From Lingula anatina (Eukaryota > Brachiopoda > Lingulata > Lingulida > Lingulidae): 64,000 bases of DNA. Both the position numbers and the translations under genes were made by a program. Positions 38,152 through 49,308 of this stretch are shown here, in pieces (the stretch's first letter is position 1; each line of letters starts with the position of its first letter). The stretch is from assembly GCF_001039355.2 (NCBI RefSeq), contig NW_019773759.1, positions 438,852 through 502,851 of the forward strand, read 5' to 3'. Under the pieces are notes generated by a model, which searched no databases, was not told where the DNA came from, and saw only the letters and a program-made list of their open reading frames with translations.

Positions 38152-39115
38152 AAGTTATGATTATTGTATAAATTTGAAGTCTGGATTTTTAGATATTAAA
38201 TCCGTCATTTGCTACAGTCATATCATTACTTTAAGGCCTCTTGAGAAGTAACCCCAAAAAATTTGGATTTCCATGAAATTGTTATTCATATCATGCCCAG
38301 GTCAGTTAAAATGTAAGTGTCCGCAGTCTCACATCACTGCCTGTGTGCTGTATTCAGGTGTGCCATGTTGTGGTTTCTAGTTTCATGTAAATCTCTTGTA
38401 CTTGGGTCACCTCCAGCTGGGGATTCACCTGTCATGGTACACTGGAGAGGGAAAAATCAGGGTTGGGAGACGGAGGGGGGGGGATGTTGGTTGGTTGAAG
38501 GTATTTTGCTTAGCTTCTATTGATTGCAATCGGTTTTAGTTGATTTTCTCATTGACTGTGAAATTCTTAGTTTATGTTATGTATTTGTCAATTTTGCCAT
38601 TTGAAATAGATGTACAGGGGTTCCACTGCTTTGATAAATTTTGGGCTAAATTTTTTTTTGTATTCTGTGTGTTTTGGACTGATCTGTTTTCAACAAGCTA
38701 CATTGATGAGTGCATTGTGGAGTGTTCCTGGATCAGACATCCCCTACCGAATGAAAAACATGGCACCTCAGCTGTTTTGGTGGAAAGAGATGTTATGTAA
38801 CACAGTCAGTCTCGCATTTCAACATGTAGAACCATAAAACTCCCAAACACTTCACCAATTTGACTCTCCCCATTTTTGTTTGTGAGAAAATACAACAACA
38901 TTTTGAGTTGAACATGAGAAAAGGCCAAAATATCCATCACCAATTTTAGTAAACGAAGAGAGAGAGAGAGAGAGAGAGAGAGGGGGTGTTAGTGCCTCCA
39001 TCCACAGTTTAGCTTGTCTTAGAAAGATTCTATGACACAGAAAGTACATGTACAGCGTTATGCAAAGGAATCTTAAACCTCAAAACACAGTATCAATAAA
39101 GGGAACCGGAGAAGA
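38152..39115. other. Unique intronic DNA
   Basis: Single-copy AT-rich DNA after the duplicated block, with a (GA)n microsatellite at 38957-38982. The 60-90 codon frames here show no domain, splice context or codon bias, and I see no exon. Confidence 0.55.
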
Positions 39116-39120
39116 TCAGC

Positions 39121-39250
39121 ATTGGTCACAATTGTGCCGGAAGTGACGTGCAGTGGTGTTAGAAACGAAGCTGAGTGGTCATTTTAACATAGAGGTGAAC
39201 GGCAGTGAAGACGGGTTGTCGGAGGAAAAAGAAGTTTTCTAAACAACATG
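39121..39250 (+). promoter_or_regulatory. Promoter-like cluster and possible first exon ending in ATG
   Basis: ATTGG (an inverted CCAAT box) at 39121-39125 is followed by CCGGAAGTGACGTG at 39137-39150, an ETS/GABP site fused to a CRE-like TGACGT. This pairing is typical of TATA-less housekeeping promoters (family knowledge). About 100 bases downstream, AACATG at 39245-39250 runs straight into GTAAGA at 39251, giving a start codon exactly at the end of a potential first exon (phase 0). It could start a nested gene inside intron 2. It cannot serve the EMI gene in frame, because exon 3 needs phase 2 and ATG joined to exon 3 reads a different frame that stops after 28 codons. No downstream exon was confirmed. 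Confidence 0.35.
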
Positions 39251-39384
39251 GTAAGATAACACTTTTTCTTTACGCTTTTGGGCAGAGAAAACTTGTAGAA
39301 ATAATAAATGCATGATATGAAAACGTGACACGGAACCTGAAGGTGCAAAATCGTGCTTAATTGGCGGTCAACTTGTTTTAAAAT

Positions 39385-39385
39385 N
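39385..39385. other. Single-N assembly join
   Basis: A lone N within AT-rich sequence. Unlike the other N positions, I could not see redundant sequence on the two sides. Confidence 0.9.
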
Positions 39386-39644
39386 AATTGTTTCCTATTA
39401 TTAGCGGAAGTGCAACAATAACTGTATTAGTCCCAATGAACTCTAATGCCTACAATAACAAGTACAATAACAATAACAGTGCTTATATCAACAGTTTACT
39501 TACAGGGGTAATACACCCTCCCTTGTTTTTGAACAAATATGTCTATTAATAGCTCTCCAAATCAGCACCCAGAGTGGTATTATGGCAATATTGTCCAGTC
39601 ATAGACTTTTCAGAGATACTCGATCTTTACCTACTCCCCAATAA

Positions 39645-39859
39645 GACCCCATTTCCAGAGATTAGATCGATCTATTTTAGATCGACCTAACTCCCTGGGG
39701 GTTCACGCTTAATAGCTGTCAGCCGGGCGGACATGAAAGTTAATTACCCCCTTACAGCTTGTAGTAGGTGGGACGGACATTTAAGCCAGATTATCTCATA
39801 GTAATCTAGTGAGACTCCCCGCGGGGATAGATCGATCTAAAAGCTCTGGGAACACAGCC
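39645..39859 (-). mobile_element. 215-bp Harbinger-like MITE, reverse copy
   Basis: Reverse orientation of 27114-27328: it starts GACCCCATTTCCAGAG and ends CTCTGGGAACACAGCC. The flanks are TAA (39642-39644) and TTA (39860-39862), a target duplication with one change. It has the same length as the other copies. Confidence 0.85.
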
Positions 39860-41689
39860 TTAGTCTTGTATTTTTTTTTTGTCTTTTAACAACTTGTTCA
39901 AGGTGGTGGTTTTGAGAGGACACTTCAGTGTTGAAAAAAACTTTGTGGTTCTTTTGAGCATTGAGACTGTCTGCTTGAAGCCACTGCATCTGCTGAGAAG
40001 TTAAAAAATTTTTTTTTCATATAATTCAAAGAAAAATATTTCCAAGTTGACACCTGTTGCTACTTTTATATCACATGCAAAATGTTACCAACCAGTTAAT
40101 AATATTTCAACAAGAAATGTTTATGTATGTGAGAGAAGGGAATGGAAACAATAGAACCACTTGTTTTCAGGACAGCGTGTTTTCTTCTGTCAGGATGGCA
40201 CCATCAGAGGACCTTAAAAAAGACAAGTAAACATGACACTTAATCAGATATACTTAATGACGAACTGATCTAATTCTGTTCAATACAGACCATTCAATGC
40301 AGGGTCTTCTGCATTTGGTAAAGCAATCTACTGTGGTAAACCAGGGCTCAATATTTCAAAGAAGGAAATTTGATGGCAGCCCTACTAAGGCAACCACAAC
40401 ATTGTATTTTACATCAGAACCAAATTGCTCTAAAAGATGACACATGTGTAGAAGGGTCTTTTTGTGCGGTATCAAAACAACCGTCTGTTCTCCTTCGTTT
40501 CCTCTCTGACCACCGCAGCACACCAATTGCCCCATAATGACGTGTGGTTTGCCAACAAGATGCAATTATTCCCAGTTTCCGTCAGCGTCTAGACCTGGGG
40601 ATTGAGTCATGGTGTCTTGGTTTTGCTCAGAGTCAGTTCACAGGGCAGCGGTCCAAACCAGCTGTAATCTAGCCCTGGAACGGCTTTATGTGTTCACTTG
40701 GGTTTGAAACCAGTGATTGTTGCAAGAATTGAGTAGAGACCACAGTTGATTGTAGATAGTTTGATCATGCTGTCAGCTTTGATGGATTGCAATCAGTTTG
40801 CTTAATTGAGTTGATAGATCACTGCAAATCACTTGCCATACTGCTCTTAAAATCGTTTTAATTACTGCTTTTATTGTATTATTTTACATATACATTTATT
40901 CTTTTACTCATCTTGTAAGGTGGCCGTTAAATGAGATTACATAAAACACACACATTGGGAGTGACTTTGAACACCCATAGACACTGTCAGCCCCTTGTGA
41001 TATAAAACAATCAACTTACTCCACGCCATTTGAACTCTGAAAACTGATAAAAAGATCTTCTAGAGCTGTTTCAATCTATGTCACGAGTGAATGCCCCTAT
41101 GGTTTTTCTTTTTCTTTGACCTTTTTTCCTCTGTTTGAACAATTACACACATGGGCTGCGTTCCGGTTCCTAATATTTTTTGTTCCTCACCTGATGGGGT
41201 GAAAATAGTGGAGTGAAAACACTGTGATTCATCCCATGTGTTGAACTTGGTTACTGAACTATGAGAAACCACCACACAACCAGCAGTAACCGCAGAGTGG
41301 GATGTGTACACTTCTCACTTTGTTGCTACGTTTCGCTTATTTCATTCATTAATATCACAAGAAGCAGAATTGAATGCTTCCTTGTCTTTGCTCTTGGGTC
41401 TTGTTGGTAATATCCAAAGCAACCGAGATTTGATCAAGACCATACTTTAATTTTCAGTTTAACTGATAATCCTCAGCCTTTGCTGTTTGTTGAAACTTAA
41501 AACTACCTCTGTGACTTCTTTTGAAATTGCGTGAGACAGTGTACTTTTTATGCCAAAAAACAAAATAGGAAGGTAGATATACGAGAAAGGTGTTGAAATC
41601 AATATAATTTTTACCGTATATGTTGGGTTTCATTAACAAGCAATGTTTTTAAGCCTTATGGCAGATGTTACCATACTGATCAACCTTCC

Positions 41690-41775
41690 TCACACATACA
41701 CACATACACACACACTAGCTCACATGCATGCACGTACTCATGCACACACATACACACACACGCACATACACACTA
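41690..41775. repeat. CA-rich microsatellite
   Basis: Interrupted (CA)n with TA, TG and GC variants. The H/T-rich frame starting at 41728 begins inside it and is not a gene. Confidence 0.9.
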
Positions 41776-41977
41776 AAATCCATAAGAGATAAGAAAGTCT
41801 TTAAGAAAAGACAGAACATACAGTGGTCCTTAATTTTTTATGTACATACATTTCAGTGCAACCTGAATCAGATGTTTGCCTACAGTATGTCCTATTCTTC
41901 TTGCCTTCTCAAAGTCTATTGTAACTGTGTCCCACGGTCACAAAGTCTTTTAACAAGATGCATGTTCTCCCTATTTA

Positions 41978-42181
41978 GGGTGCATTCAGAGCTCGTTGAT
42001 CTACAGACTAACTAGTCTACGGATCAAATATAGTGAGCACTTAACAATGGATCACTGCCTTCCAAGTGCGCCGTTCAAGCAAGAGCAGAGCAATTAAATC
42101 TTGGCACGGTTTCAAGTGGGTTATACTATATTTGATCCATGGACTAGTTAGTCCTTGCATCGGCTGGTTCTGAATGGACCC
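41978..42181. mobile_element. Complete MITE, ATTCAGA family, TTA target duplication
   Basis: The left end GGGTGCATTCAGAGC and right end GTTCTGAATGGACCC are inverse. Inside, GACTAACTAGTC and GATCAAATATAG mirror CTATATTTGATCC and GGACTAGTTAGTCC. TTA flanks both sides (41975-41977 and 42182-42184). It is 204 bp with no coding content. TTA target sites and short inverted repeats point to PIF/Harbinger mobilisation, by inference. Confidence 0.82.
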
Positions 42182-42515
42182 TTAGTAAAAAGAGGCAGAC
42201 ACTTGACTGACTTCACTGTGGTGGATACAAAATTATTAGCATGGGTCTCCCCCTGCCTTCTCTCTCTATATATGAATTTGTCTTCATCTTTTGAAAAGTA
42301 ATAGAGCTATTGGGCAATGGAAAAGGCACTCAGAGAATAAGGCACTGAGAAATGTTCTTGTACAGTGTGAAAAACTGTGGCAAATTGAATGAAATTATCT
42401 TAGGCTTTATAGAGTCAAGTACAGTATTGTGTAAGCCACATGACTATTTTTTTCACCTGATCAAAGTTAAAATAAGTCCAAAATTATCCTTTAAATGTTT
42501 CAAAGAATTTTTAGC

Positions 42516-43016
42516 CTATTTCAAATTGCAGAGCAAAATTTCATGAGTTAAGGTTGATTTTCTACAGCATAGCATGTATAGCCTAGATTTGCGTTTAAAA
42601 AATGATGATGTATAATAGCTCAAATCAATGTGCCACTGCTTTAACACAGTACTGACTGAAACCTTGAATTGCAAAACTATAATCTTCTTCTTGGAACAAT
42701 CACTGACTTTGAATACTGTTGAAGGATTTCCGGTCTTAAACACCACATTCTCAACTCTTCTTAAATTTTTTTGTGACATTTTCCAGTTAACAATAGTACT
42801 AATGTTACTAGAGAGAAGTACATAGTTGTTAGCTTCCACCCAGACATCGTTAAAAGCCACCCAACTTTGCCGACACAGGCCAGACAATGCTTGTAATAAA
42901 AACCACAAATTTGCAAGAGGGACAATCAGTCTGATTTTTTTCTCTTTCATTTTTTTTTCACATTGTTGAAATGTAGTTGCTTGATCACCTATGAGGGCGT
43001 AGAAACTGAGTACCAT
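42516..43016 (-). other. Unassigned 166-codon open frame (probably not a gene)
   Basis: This is the longest frame in the window, running from ATG at 43016 to a stop at 42516 on the minus strand. The product starts MVLSFYALIGDQATTF and is K/S/L-rich, with a middle part around FNDVWVEANNYVLLSSN. I recognise no domain, signal peptide or transposase motif. Base composition matches the surrounding AT-rich intron, and a 65-codon frame overlaps on the other strand. It could be a chance frame or a decayed transposon or gene remnant. Confidence 0.2.
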
Positions 43017-43650
43017 GAGGTCATTATAGAGTCTTAACCTTAAAAAGATGTATAGGTTTTGTATCGGTTGCTAAGAAGGGGAAGGATGCATGGTTTGGAA
43101 AACAAGACTTTGTTGTCGAGAATGAATTTTTTTGTAGTATCACATTAATTCACCAATTAGATTATTGAAGGTCAAAGTTGTGCTATAATTGATAGAACGG
43201 CTCAGGAAGGGGTTATGCTAAGTCGTCAAGGATTAGCCACCAGGAATGAAGACTTATGATTGTCTATATTTGTTTTATGCTCAATCTTATTTACTGGGTA
43301 AACAAGACAGAGGTGGAAAAAAAACCCAGTCTAGTCAACACACAAATATTGGTACAAAGAATATCATTGAAAACCTCATTTTTAATCCGGTAATCCTTTG
43401 TGCCCCGAAGTATCGACTGATTTTGCTTCATCGAAACAGTTGTCTGTCTCGGGTGTTATGTACATAGTCTGTCTAACTGGAGTAAAACTGAAATTCCTGA
43501 CAGGTGCCCTTTTCAAATGTGATATATAGAAATTGATCATTGGTATGAAATATTAGTACTATTTGACCCAGACGGCCTGTGGGGACTTGAACAAGAGTGA
43601 ATTTGAATGTGGATTTTTTGCTTAGAGGCTTATTTTTTTTTTTGTGTTTG

Positions 43651-43653
<3 letters not shown>

Positions 43654-43694
<41 letters not shown>
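43654..43694. repeat. AC microsatellite
   Basis: About 20 uninterrupted AC units inside intron 2. Confidence 0.95.
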
Positions 43695-43695
<1 letters not shown>

Positions 43696-44255
43696 AAATG
43701 CACAAACACATTTATACCCATGTACACACACATGCATTCACATACAAACATTTCACTATTTGGCACTTAACACATCTGGAAATTGATTAAGTATGCTTCA
43801 AATTCAAGATTGTTTAAGTACTAGCATTTATTTTATTTTTTGGTTGTTGGAAGTATTTAATGTCTGAAAAGAGTTTTGTGTTTAAAATTTGTGGGTAGCT
43901 GACTTGATGACTTCCACAGACAGTGAGTGCTCCACATTGACTTCAAGTAAAGTAATTGTCATTGATCACAAACTCTTCATTTTCTGACAAATATATTTAT
44001 CTCATTCATCTGCTCCCTTATGACTTTGTCCTCAGAGTAATGGGGTATATGTACAATAGTTGCTTTATATTGAGACAATTTATTAAATTATTGCAATCAT
44101 AATCATCTGTGGCCTAAGTTTTGAGAGCAATGACTGACCAAATTTTTGCCACTGCCCATCTGGAAATTATTTCCTCTCTTGGGTATTTTGGTCTACTGTG
44201 ATAATAGTGGAAAAAAAGCATTCCGTATTAACTGCTTTTTATATACATGATGTAC

Positions 44256-44261
<6 letters not shown>

Positions 44262-44299
<38 letters not shown>

Positions 44300-44312
44300 T
44301 GCGCACGCGCAC
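44262..44312. repeat. GT microsatellite ending in a GC/AC alternating palindrome
   Basis: About 17 GT units run into GCGCGTGCGCACGCGCAC. The whole 50-base stretch alternates purine and pyrimidine, the pattern that favours Z-DNA, and the GC part is self-complementary. Confidence 0.9.
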
Positions 44313-44461
44313 CCAGTATATCAATTTGTATAGGATTTTATTTATTCTTTGGCCTATAAAGATGCTATGATGATGCAGGCAAATTTGAGTACTTTCATGT
44401 ATGTGTGTTTGTGCTGGCATGTGTGTATGTGTGTGTGTGTGCTTGTGACACTTTAATCTAC

Positions 44462-44676
44462 GGCTGTATTCCCAGAGCTTTTAGATCGATCTATCCCCGC
44501 GGGGAGTCTCACTAGATTACTGTCAGATAATCTGGCTTAAATGTCCGTCCCGCCTACTACAAGCTGTAAGGGGGTAATTAACTTTCGTGTCCGCCCGGCT
44601 GACAGCTATTTAGTGTGAACCCCCAGGGAGTTAGGTCGATCTAAAGTAGATCGATCTAATCTCTAGAAATGGGGTC
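44462..44676 (+). mobile_element. 215-bp Harbinger-like MITE, third copy
   Basis: It starts GGCTGTATTCCCAGAG and ends GAAATGGGGTC. It is flanked by a TAC duplication (44459-44461 and 44677-44679) and is nearly identical to 27114-27328. Confidence 0.87.
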
Positions 44677-45505
44677 TACATCTAGGAGGAAGTCATTTTT
44701 AACTCTTTCCAAACACCCTTTACGTATGATGTACACGTCAGAGTCACAGCGCATGTAACATACATCACCTTTCATGGTGCTGTTACATTACTGTCACCAT
44801 AACATGAAACAACAATACATTTTGTCCTTAATTGGCAGGGGTGTTCTGTCACATAAAGAGTGCAGTTTGGGAGGATGCAGCTACATATTCTGTTCTTGAG
44901 CAGTTAAACGGTTTTTCAGGTCATGGCAAATAGCTTTTAAATTGCTCTTTGTTATTTATATTGCCATGTTATGTGTAATTAAGATAACATTTTTTGACTT
45001 GAAAAGGAGAGATTCTACTTTGCCTTTTTCCTATCTCTGCTTTTGATGAAAGATTTTTAAAATTCGTTCATTAAGGAGGCATCTATTTCTCAATGATAAC
45101 TTAATAAATGCCTGTGCTGTAATTATCTAGCAAAAGGATCTGCTGTAATGAATGTTTACAGAAGCCTGATTTTTAAAATCTTTTTTCACCAAGATTTGAA
45201 CCCTCTTTTTCTTGACATTTAAACAAAAAAGTGACAGATGAAAAAAGGAAGAAAGAAATCAGCAGAATTTACCATGGTGTAGTTTTACTGTGACTGTCAT
45301 AATTGTCTAGTTCAATTTTCAACATATAAACAGTACTAGTAATGGACAATTTATAAATTGTTTTGTGTTTGTCTTTGTGATTGTTCATTACATTTTGACC
45401 TTATTTGACACACTTATTTGATTAACTGACCATGGGTCATAAGTGTAAGCTTCAGTTAGTTTTCATTAAACAAAAATGATACATTATTACAATTATTCAT
45501 TGCAG

Positions 45506-45615
45506 GACGAGTTACTACACCACGTACAGACAAGTCTACCACACACAGTACGTAACAAAGTACAGGTGTTGTCATGGATGGCAGCAACTTAATCAGGAGA
45601 CAGGATGCATGTATC
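45506..45615 (+). CDS. EMI-domain secreted protein, exon 3 (C-terminal EMI half)
   Basis: The acceptor TTGCAG ends at 45505 and the donor GTAAGT starts at 45616. The 110-base exon completes the split Arg codon (AG|G), adds 36 codons and leaves one base (phase 1). The protein reads TSYYTTYRQVYHTQYVTKYR, then CCHGWQQ, then ETGCMY. The YRQVY phrase, the CCxGW pair and the final GC are the conserved second half of an EMI domain, bringing the total to seven cysteines. Together with exon 2 the domain is about 80 residues, the family's usual size. Leaving on phase 1 fits EGF-like exons next, as in MEGF6-type proteins; none was found before 64000, so the gene is truncated by the window. Confidence 0.88.
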
Positions 45616-46136
45616 GTAAGTACTCGCAATTATTAAGATTAATTGTATCAATTGATTTATCGATTATTCAAATGTTGATCCATGATTTGGCTGGCAAGGT
45701 CAGAGGTCAAGGTCAGAGTTTGGTTAGGTAATCAGTTGTTTGATTGGTAATTGATGGGTCTTAATTTTGTAATTACACACTCATTAATTTGTATCAGATT
45801 TTAATTATGATATTTACCAACTCAATGTTTTGTTGATTATACCAAAAAAAGGGATTTAAGACTTGTTAAGATTTTTTTCTTCGTTTTATATAAAAATTTT
45901 CAAATTGATAAATTAAGAAAAAGACAGATATTAGAACAAAAAATGTATGGAATTTGTTGCTTATTATTATAAGTATAACATCATCTCACACATTCTTAAT
46001 GTGTAAAACAAGGTGCCAAACTTACAGTAATGTCACCACATTAAATAGCGTAGACCAGTGAGTCCCACACATATCTAATACGTTAAGAGTTGATGTCCGG
46101 GAAGAGGTCTAATCCAAAAGCATTAAATGCTTCCTT

Positions 46137-46665
46137 CCCAGCCAGATTAGAGCATTAATAGAGCCATAAAGCAACTGAATCAAAGACTAAAAGAGAGCAG
46201 AAATATATCCAGGTGATAACCTTGCATCATTTTAAACAAGATGAGGTCCACAAGGTTATGCTGAAAAATGAGAAAAAAAAAAAAAAACTCCCACATATTG
46301 AAGTTCCATTGAGGTTTTATCCACAGGATTTCAGAGCACATTTTCCCATCCAGATTTCTGCATTAATAGAGCCATAAAGCAGCTAAATCAAAGACTTTAT
46401 ATCTACGCAGGTGAGGTTCAGGTGATAACCTTACACCACTTTAAACAAGCTAGAGGTCGCCAGGTGCCTGTCGCTGCCCTAACCCCGTGACAGCGTTTGT
46501 TTGTGAAGCCACAATTATCTTGCTGATTGTGTCTTTTGATCCAAAACGTTGTCACTCTGTGGGATCCAGGAGAATAGGCGAGGGAAAGAGCATGCTGGTT
46601 CCATAACCCTGTGACAGAGCTCTCTTGTGAAATCGTGATGAATCTGATGATTGTGTCTCTTGACG
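46137..46665 (+). repeat. Diverged duplicated units (two pairs)
   Basis: Pair 1: 46137-46250 and 46345-46458 share GCATTAATAGAGCCATAAAG, then CAAAGACT, CAGGTGATAACCTT and TTTAAACAAG in the same order. Pair 2: 46476-46541 and 46601-46665 share TAACCCYGTGACAG, TTGTGAA and TGATTGTGTCT. An old ~210-bp unit and a ~125-bp unit appear to have been duplicated and diverged. No coding frame is conserved. Confidence 0.65.
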
Positions 46666-47438
46666 TAGGATTGCATTCACGTTCAATGATCTGTCCCTTG
46701 AGAAGCGTTTTCTAAATTTTGCAATATTACAACCCCTGGACTAATGGAATAGATTTGAACATGACTATTTCTCATGAATAAGAGGTTGATTGTATTAGCT
46801 CCTGCAGAGTTTTGCTGTATACTTAGAGAGAGAGAGAGACTAGAGGTGGAGAGACAGATTTGTTTGATGAAAATAAAAGAATAATATTTTTATCTCTATT
46901 CAATCTAAAAGGATATATATATACATAAACTCTAAGATTTTTTTAAACCAAAGTATTTGGACTTCTCAACCCTTAAGGTCATACAAGCCACATAAATAAC
47001 TAAGGTAATTAATAAGCAGGACAAGTATCACTGGGTTCATAAACCTGCCGAGTGGAGCGTGGATGTGAGAAGCAGTGAAGCATGTAAGCAGTTAATGTTA
47101 TCATATTAACTCTGCTGCAGCGACTATCAATTAGCTGTGGCGGTGTCATCAAAGGGGTCTCATCTGGGAGTTTAGTCGCCAGGTCATACGCACAGTGTAC
47201 GATAATTGAGGTCAAGGTGGTGACCTCGTCTGGTGTTCTTGTGCTTTTTTTGTTTCGCATCGCCTTTGTTTTAGGGTGCTGTTCTCTTGTTACAGGACAT
47301 TTTGAGTAATGAAATATTTTCAAAATTTTTATCCAGCTAAATGAGATTTTCAGCTGTATGATATCAATAGAATGTACACTAATCATTGTGGAGAGAGATT
47401 AAATCGCTGGTGGATCTCAAGAGGTAATTTTCTTCTTA

Positions 47439-47560
47439 GAGCACATTTAGAACAGATGATCCATGGACTAACTAATCCCCTGACTAAACATGGCTGACCC
47501 CACTTCAAAATCAATGCTGCTAATCCCTGATGGTCTCCCTGCCTCCACACGTGCCATAAA
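47439..47560 (+). mobile_element. Partial MITE, ATTCAGAAC family
   Basis: It starts GAGCACATTTAGAACAG with GATCCATGGACTAACTAATCC and contains TGGTCTCCCTGCCTCCA, shared with the copy at 12700. It is incomplete on the right. Confidence 0.5.
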
Positions 47561-49128
47561 ACACATTTCAGAATAATTATCACAGATTAGAAATAAAACA
47601 GTTTTCATTTTAACCCATACTCTTTTAAGGTCATTTACAACATGTTGCTTGTTGGGAAGGCACCTTTTAACATCACTGCCAACAAATGTCTTCTATTTAA
47701 TAACAACTAAGGGGTCTGCAAACTCTGTACACTGCTGCCTTTGAAATAAGAGGCGCAGATATTGGAATCAGGTTTATAGAATGAATAGTCCACATGGAAT
47801 TGAACGGTTAACTGATTCAGTGATGTGTTTTAATGATGTAAAGGGGTGATGGTATTTGGGGTTCAGCTTCTTAATGGAAAATTGTTCTACAGTGGAATTG
47901 GAAAAATAAACCATATTTCGTGATGTTTTTAAAAGAGCAACCAGTTTAATGCAAAATTGTTTTATGTGAAATTGGCTAAATGCACTCAAAAGGGAATCGA
48001 GATGTGTTTCACTACTAAGGCATACTGCTGAATCTGGAGGCAGTTTGAGAATATAAGTGCATGCACACATTTCCGAGCCACACAGTTTGAATTGGTTTAA
48101 ACCATAAAAACGTTTTCACATGCATATTGAGGATGTCCAATAAAAAGGGCAGCAGATTCCACCCAACATTTCCTCTCTCACCTGCCCCCCCCCCCCCCAC
48201 CTCATCCCTCCTTCCTTGTGATAAATGAAATATGTGAAAAATGGCTAAATGGAGCTCAGAATGTGTCTTATCTCCTTATTGGGAAGGTTGGAGGCTAGGT
48301 AAACAATTGTGTATTTTGTAAAGGATCCCTCCTTCCTCAAAGTTTAGATACACATTATTTTTATGCAAAAATTTAGGATTTTAAAAAGTTAAGTGCAATT
48401 CTCATATACTGCACAACACGTGCATCTCAGCAGCTTTACATTGCACAACTGGTCATTTTTGACCCTGACACAGAATGCCCGTTGACGCTTTTGCCCTTAC
48501 CTCCATGGGTGATAGCAACCAGTGTCTTTCTATATAAACCCTCTGTGATCTTTAAAAGAGAGGTGACATCTGAGAGGGTAATTTCAGTAAACAGGTTGAT
48601 TGCAATTAACAGGGTTCCTGATGTGTCTAGTGTGTATATGGGCCAAGTTTGGTTGTAGATGGATAAAAACTCACCTTGCACAAACTCTAATTCAGGCTAT
48701 CAACTGCACAGGTTTTTCAAAATTGATGTATGCAAAATGCTTAGATCAATTGTTTAACTCCTCATCATCAAGAAAATAACACCTTAAAACAATAGTTCAC
48801 AGCCTCGAGGATTATCAATGAACTTACGGTGTTTGCAAGCCCTAATTTTCAACCACCTGCTTCCTGGAATGGGGCTGAAACAGTTTAATTTAAAGCAGAT
48901 GAGAATGCATGCTTACTGCTCCAGGGTACTTATCACTTAACAGTTTACCTTGCTAAATACTTAATGGGGGATAATGATGCCTTCCCAACCCCCAGGAGCT
49001 AGGTGTGAAAGTCAGGTATGAGGTTGACCCGACCTCATCTCATTTAGATAATATTCTCCCCCTCAAGTGGGTCTTCAAAGGGAAATTCACATAAGCCGCC
49101 GTTTGGACTGTGTTGAGACTTCTCACCC

Positions 49129-49308
49129 GTACATGAAAGAAAAACCGCCTAATCTTTTAATAGTCTCTCTGCCTCTCACACGCCTCCCCATGTGTCGTCC
49201 CAATGGAGCCGAGATTTAATGACTGTCCCCCTGCAGGGACGACGTGTGGGGAGGCGTGTGAGAGGCGGAGAGACTATTAAAAGATTAGGCGTTTTTTCTT
49301 TCATGTAC
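49129..49308. mobile_element. 180-bp hairpin element, present only in allele 1
   Basis: The 73-base arms (49129-49201 and 49236-49308) are inverse with about four mismatches. The outer ends read GTACATGAAAGAAAAA and TTTTTTCTTTCATGTAC, and the loop is 34 bases. The matching place in the second copy (about 51806) lacks it. The exact insertion borders are unclear because roughly 80 further bases on the right also differ. Confidence 0.72.

Larger units (their letters stand above)
12617..45505 (+). other. Intron 2 of the EMI gene (~32.9 kb as assembled)
   Basis: The intron is bounded by GTAAGA at 12617 and TTGCAG ending at 45505. It splits the EMI domain in two. About 10.4 kb of this length is a redundant second copy (27810-38151), so the true intron is probably nearer 22 kb if that copy is an unmerged allele. 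It contains MITEs, simple repeats and a promoter-like cluster at about 39.12 kb. Stretches 12.85-17.29, 40.0-41.6 and 42.2-44.2 kb show no supported exon; they are AT-rich non-coding DNA with scattered chance frames of 60-166 codons. Confidence 0.7.

Noticed and set aside
40141-40230. Acceptor-like CTTCTGTCAG with short frame MAPSEDLKKDK as second exon for the 39250 ATG
   Set aside because: From the phase-0 ATG the join reads only eight codons before a stop; using the earlier CAG gives about 20 codons. Too short and unsupported.
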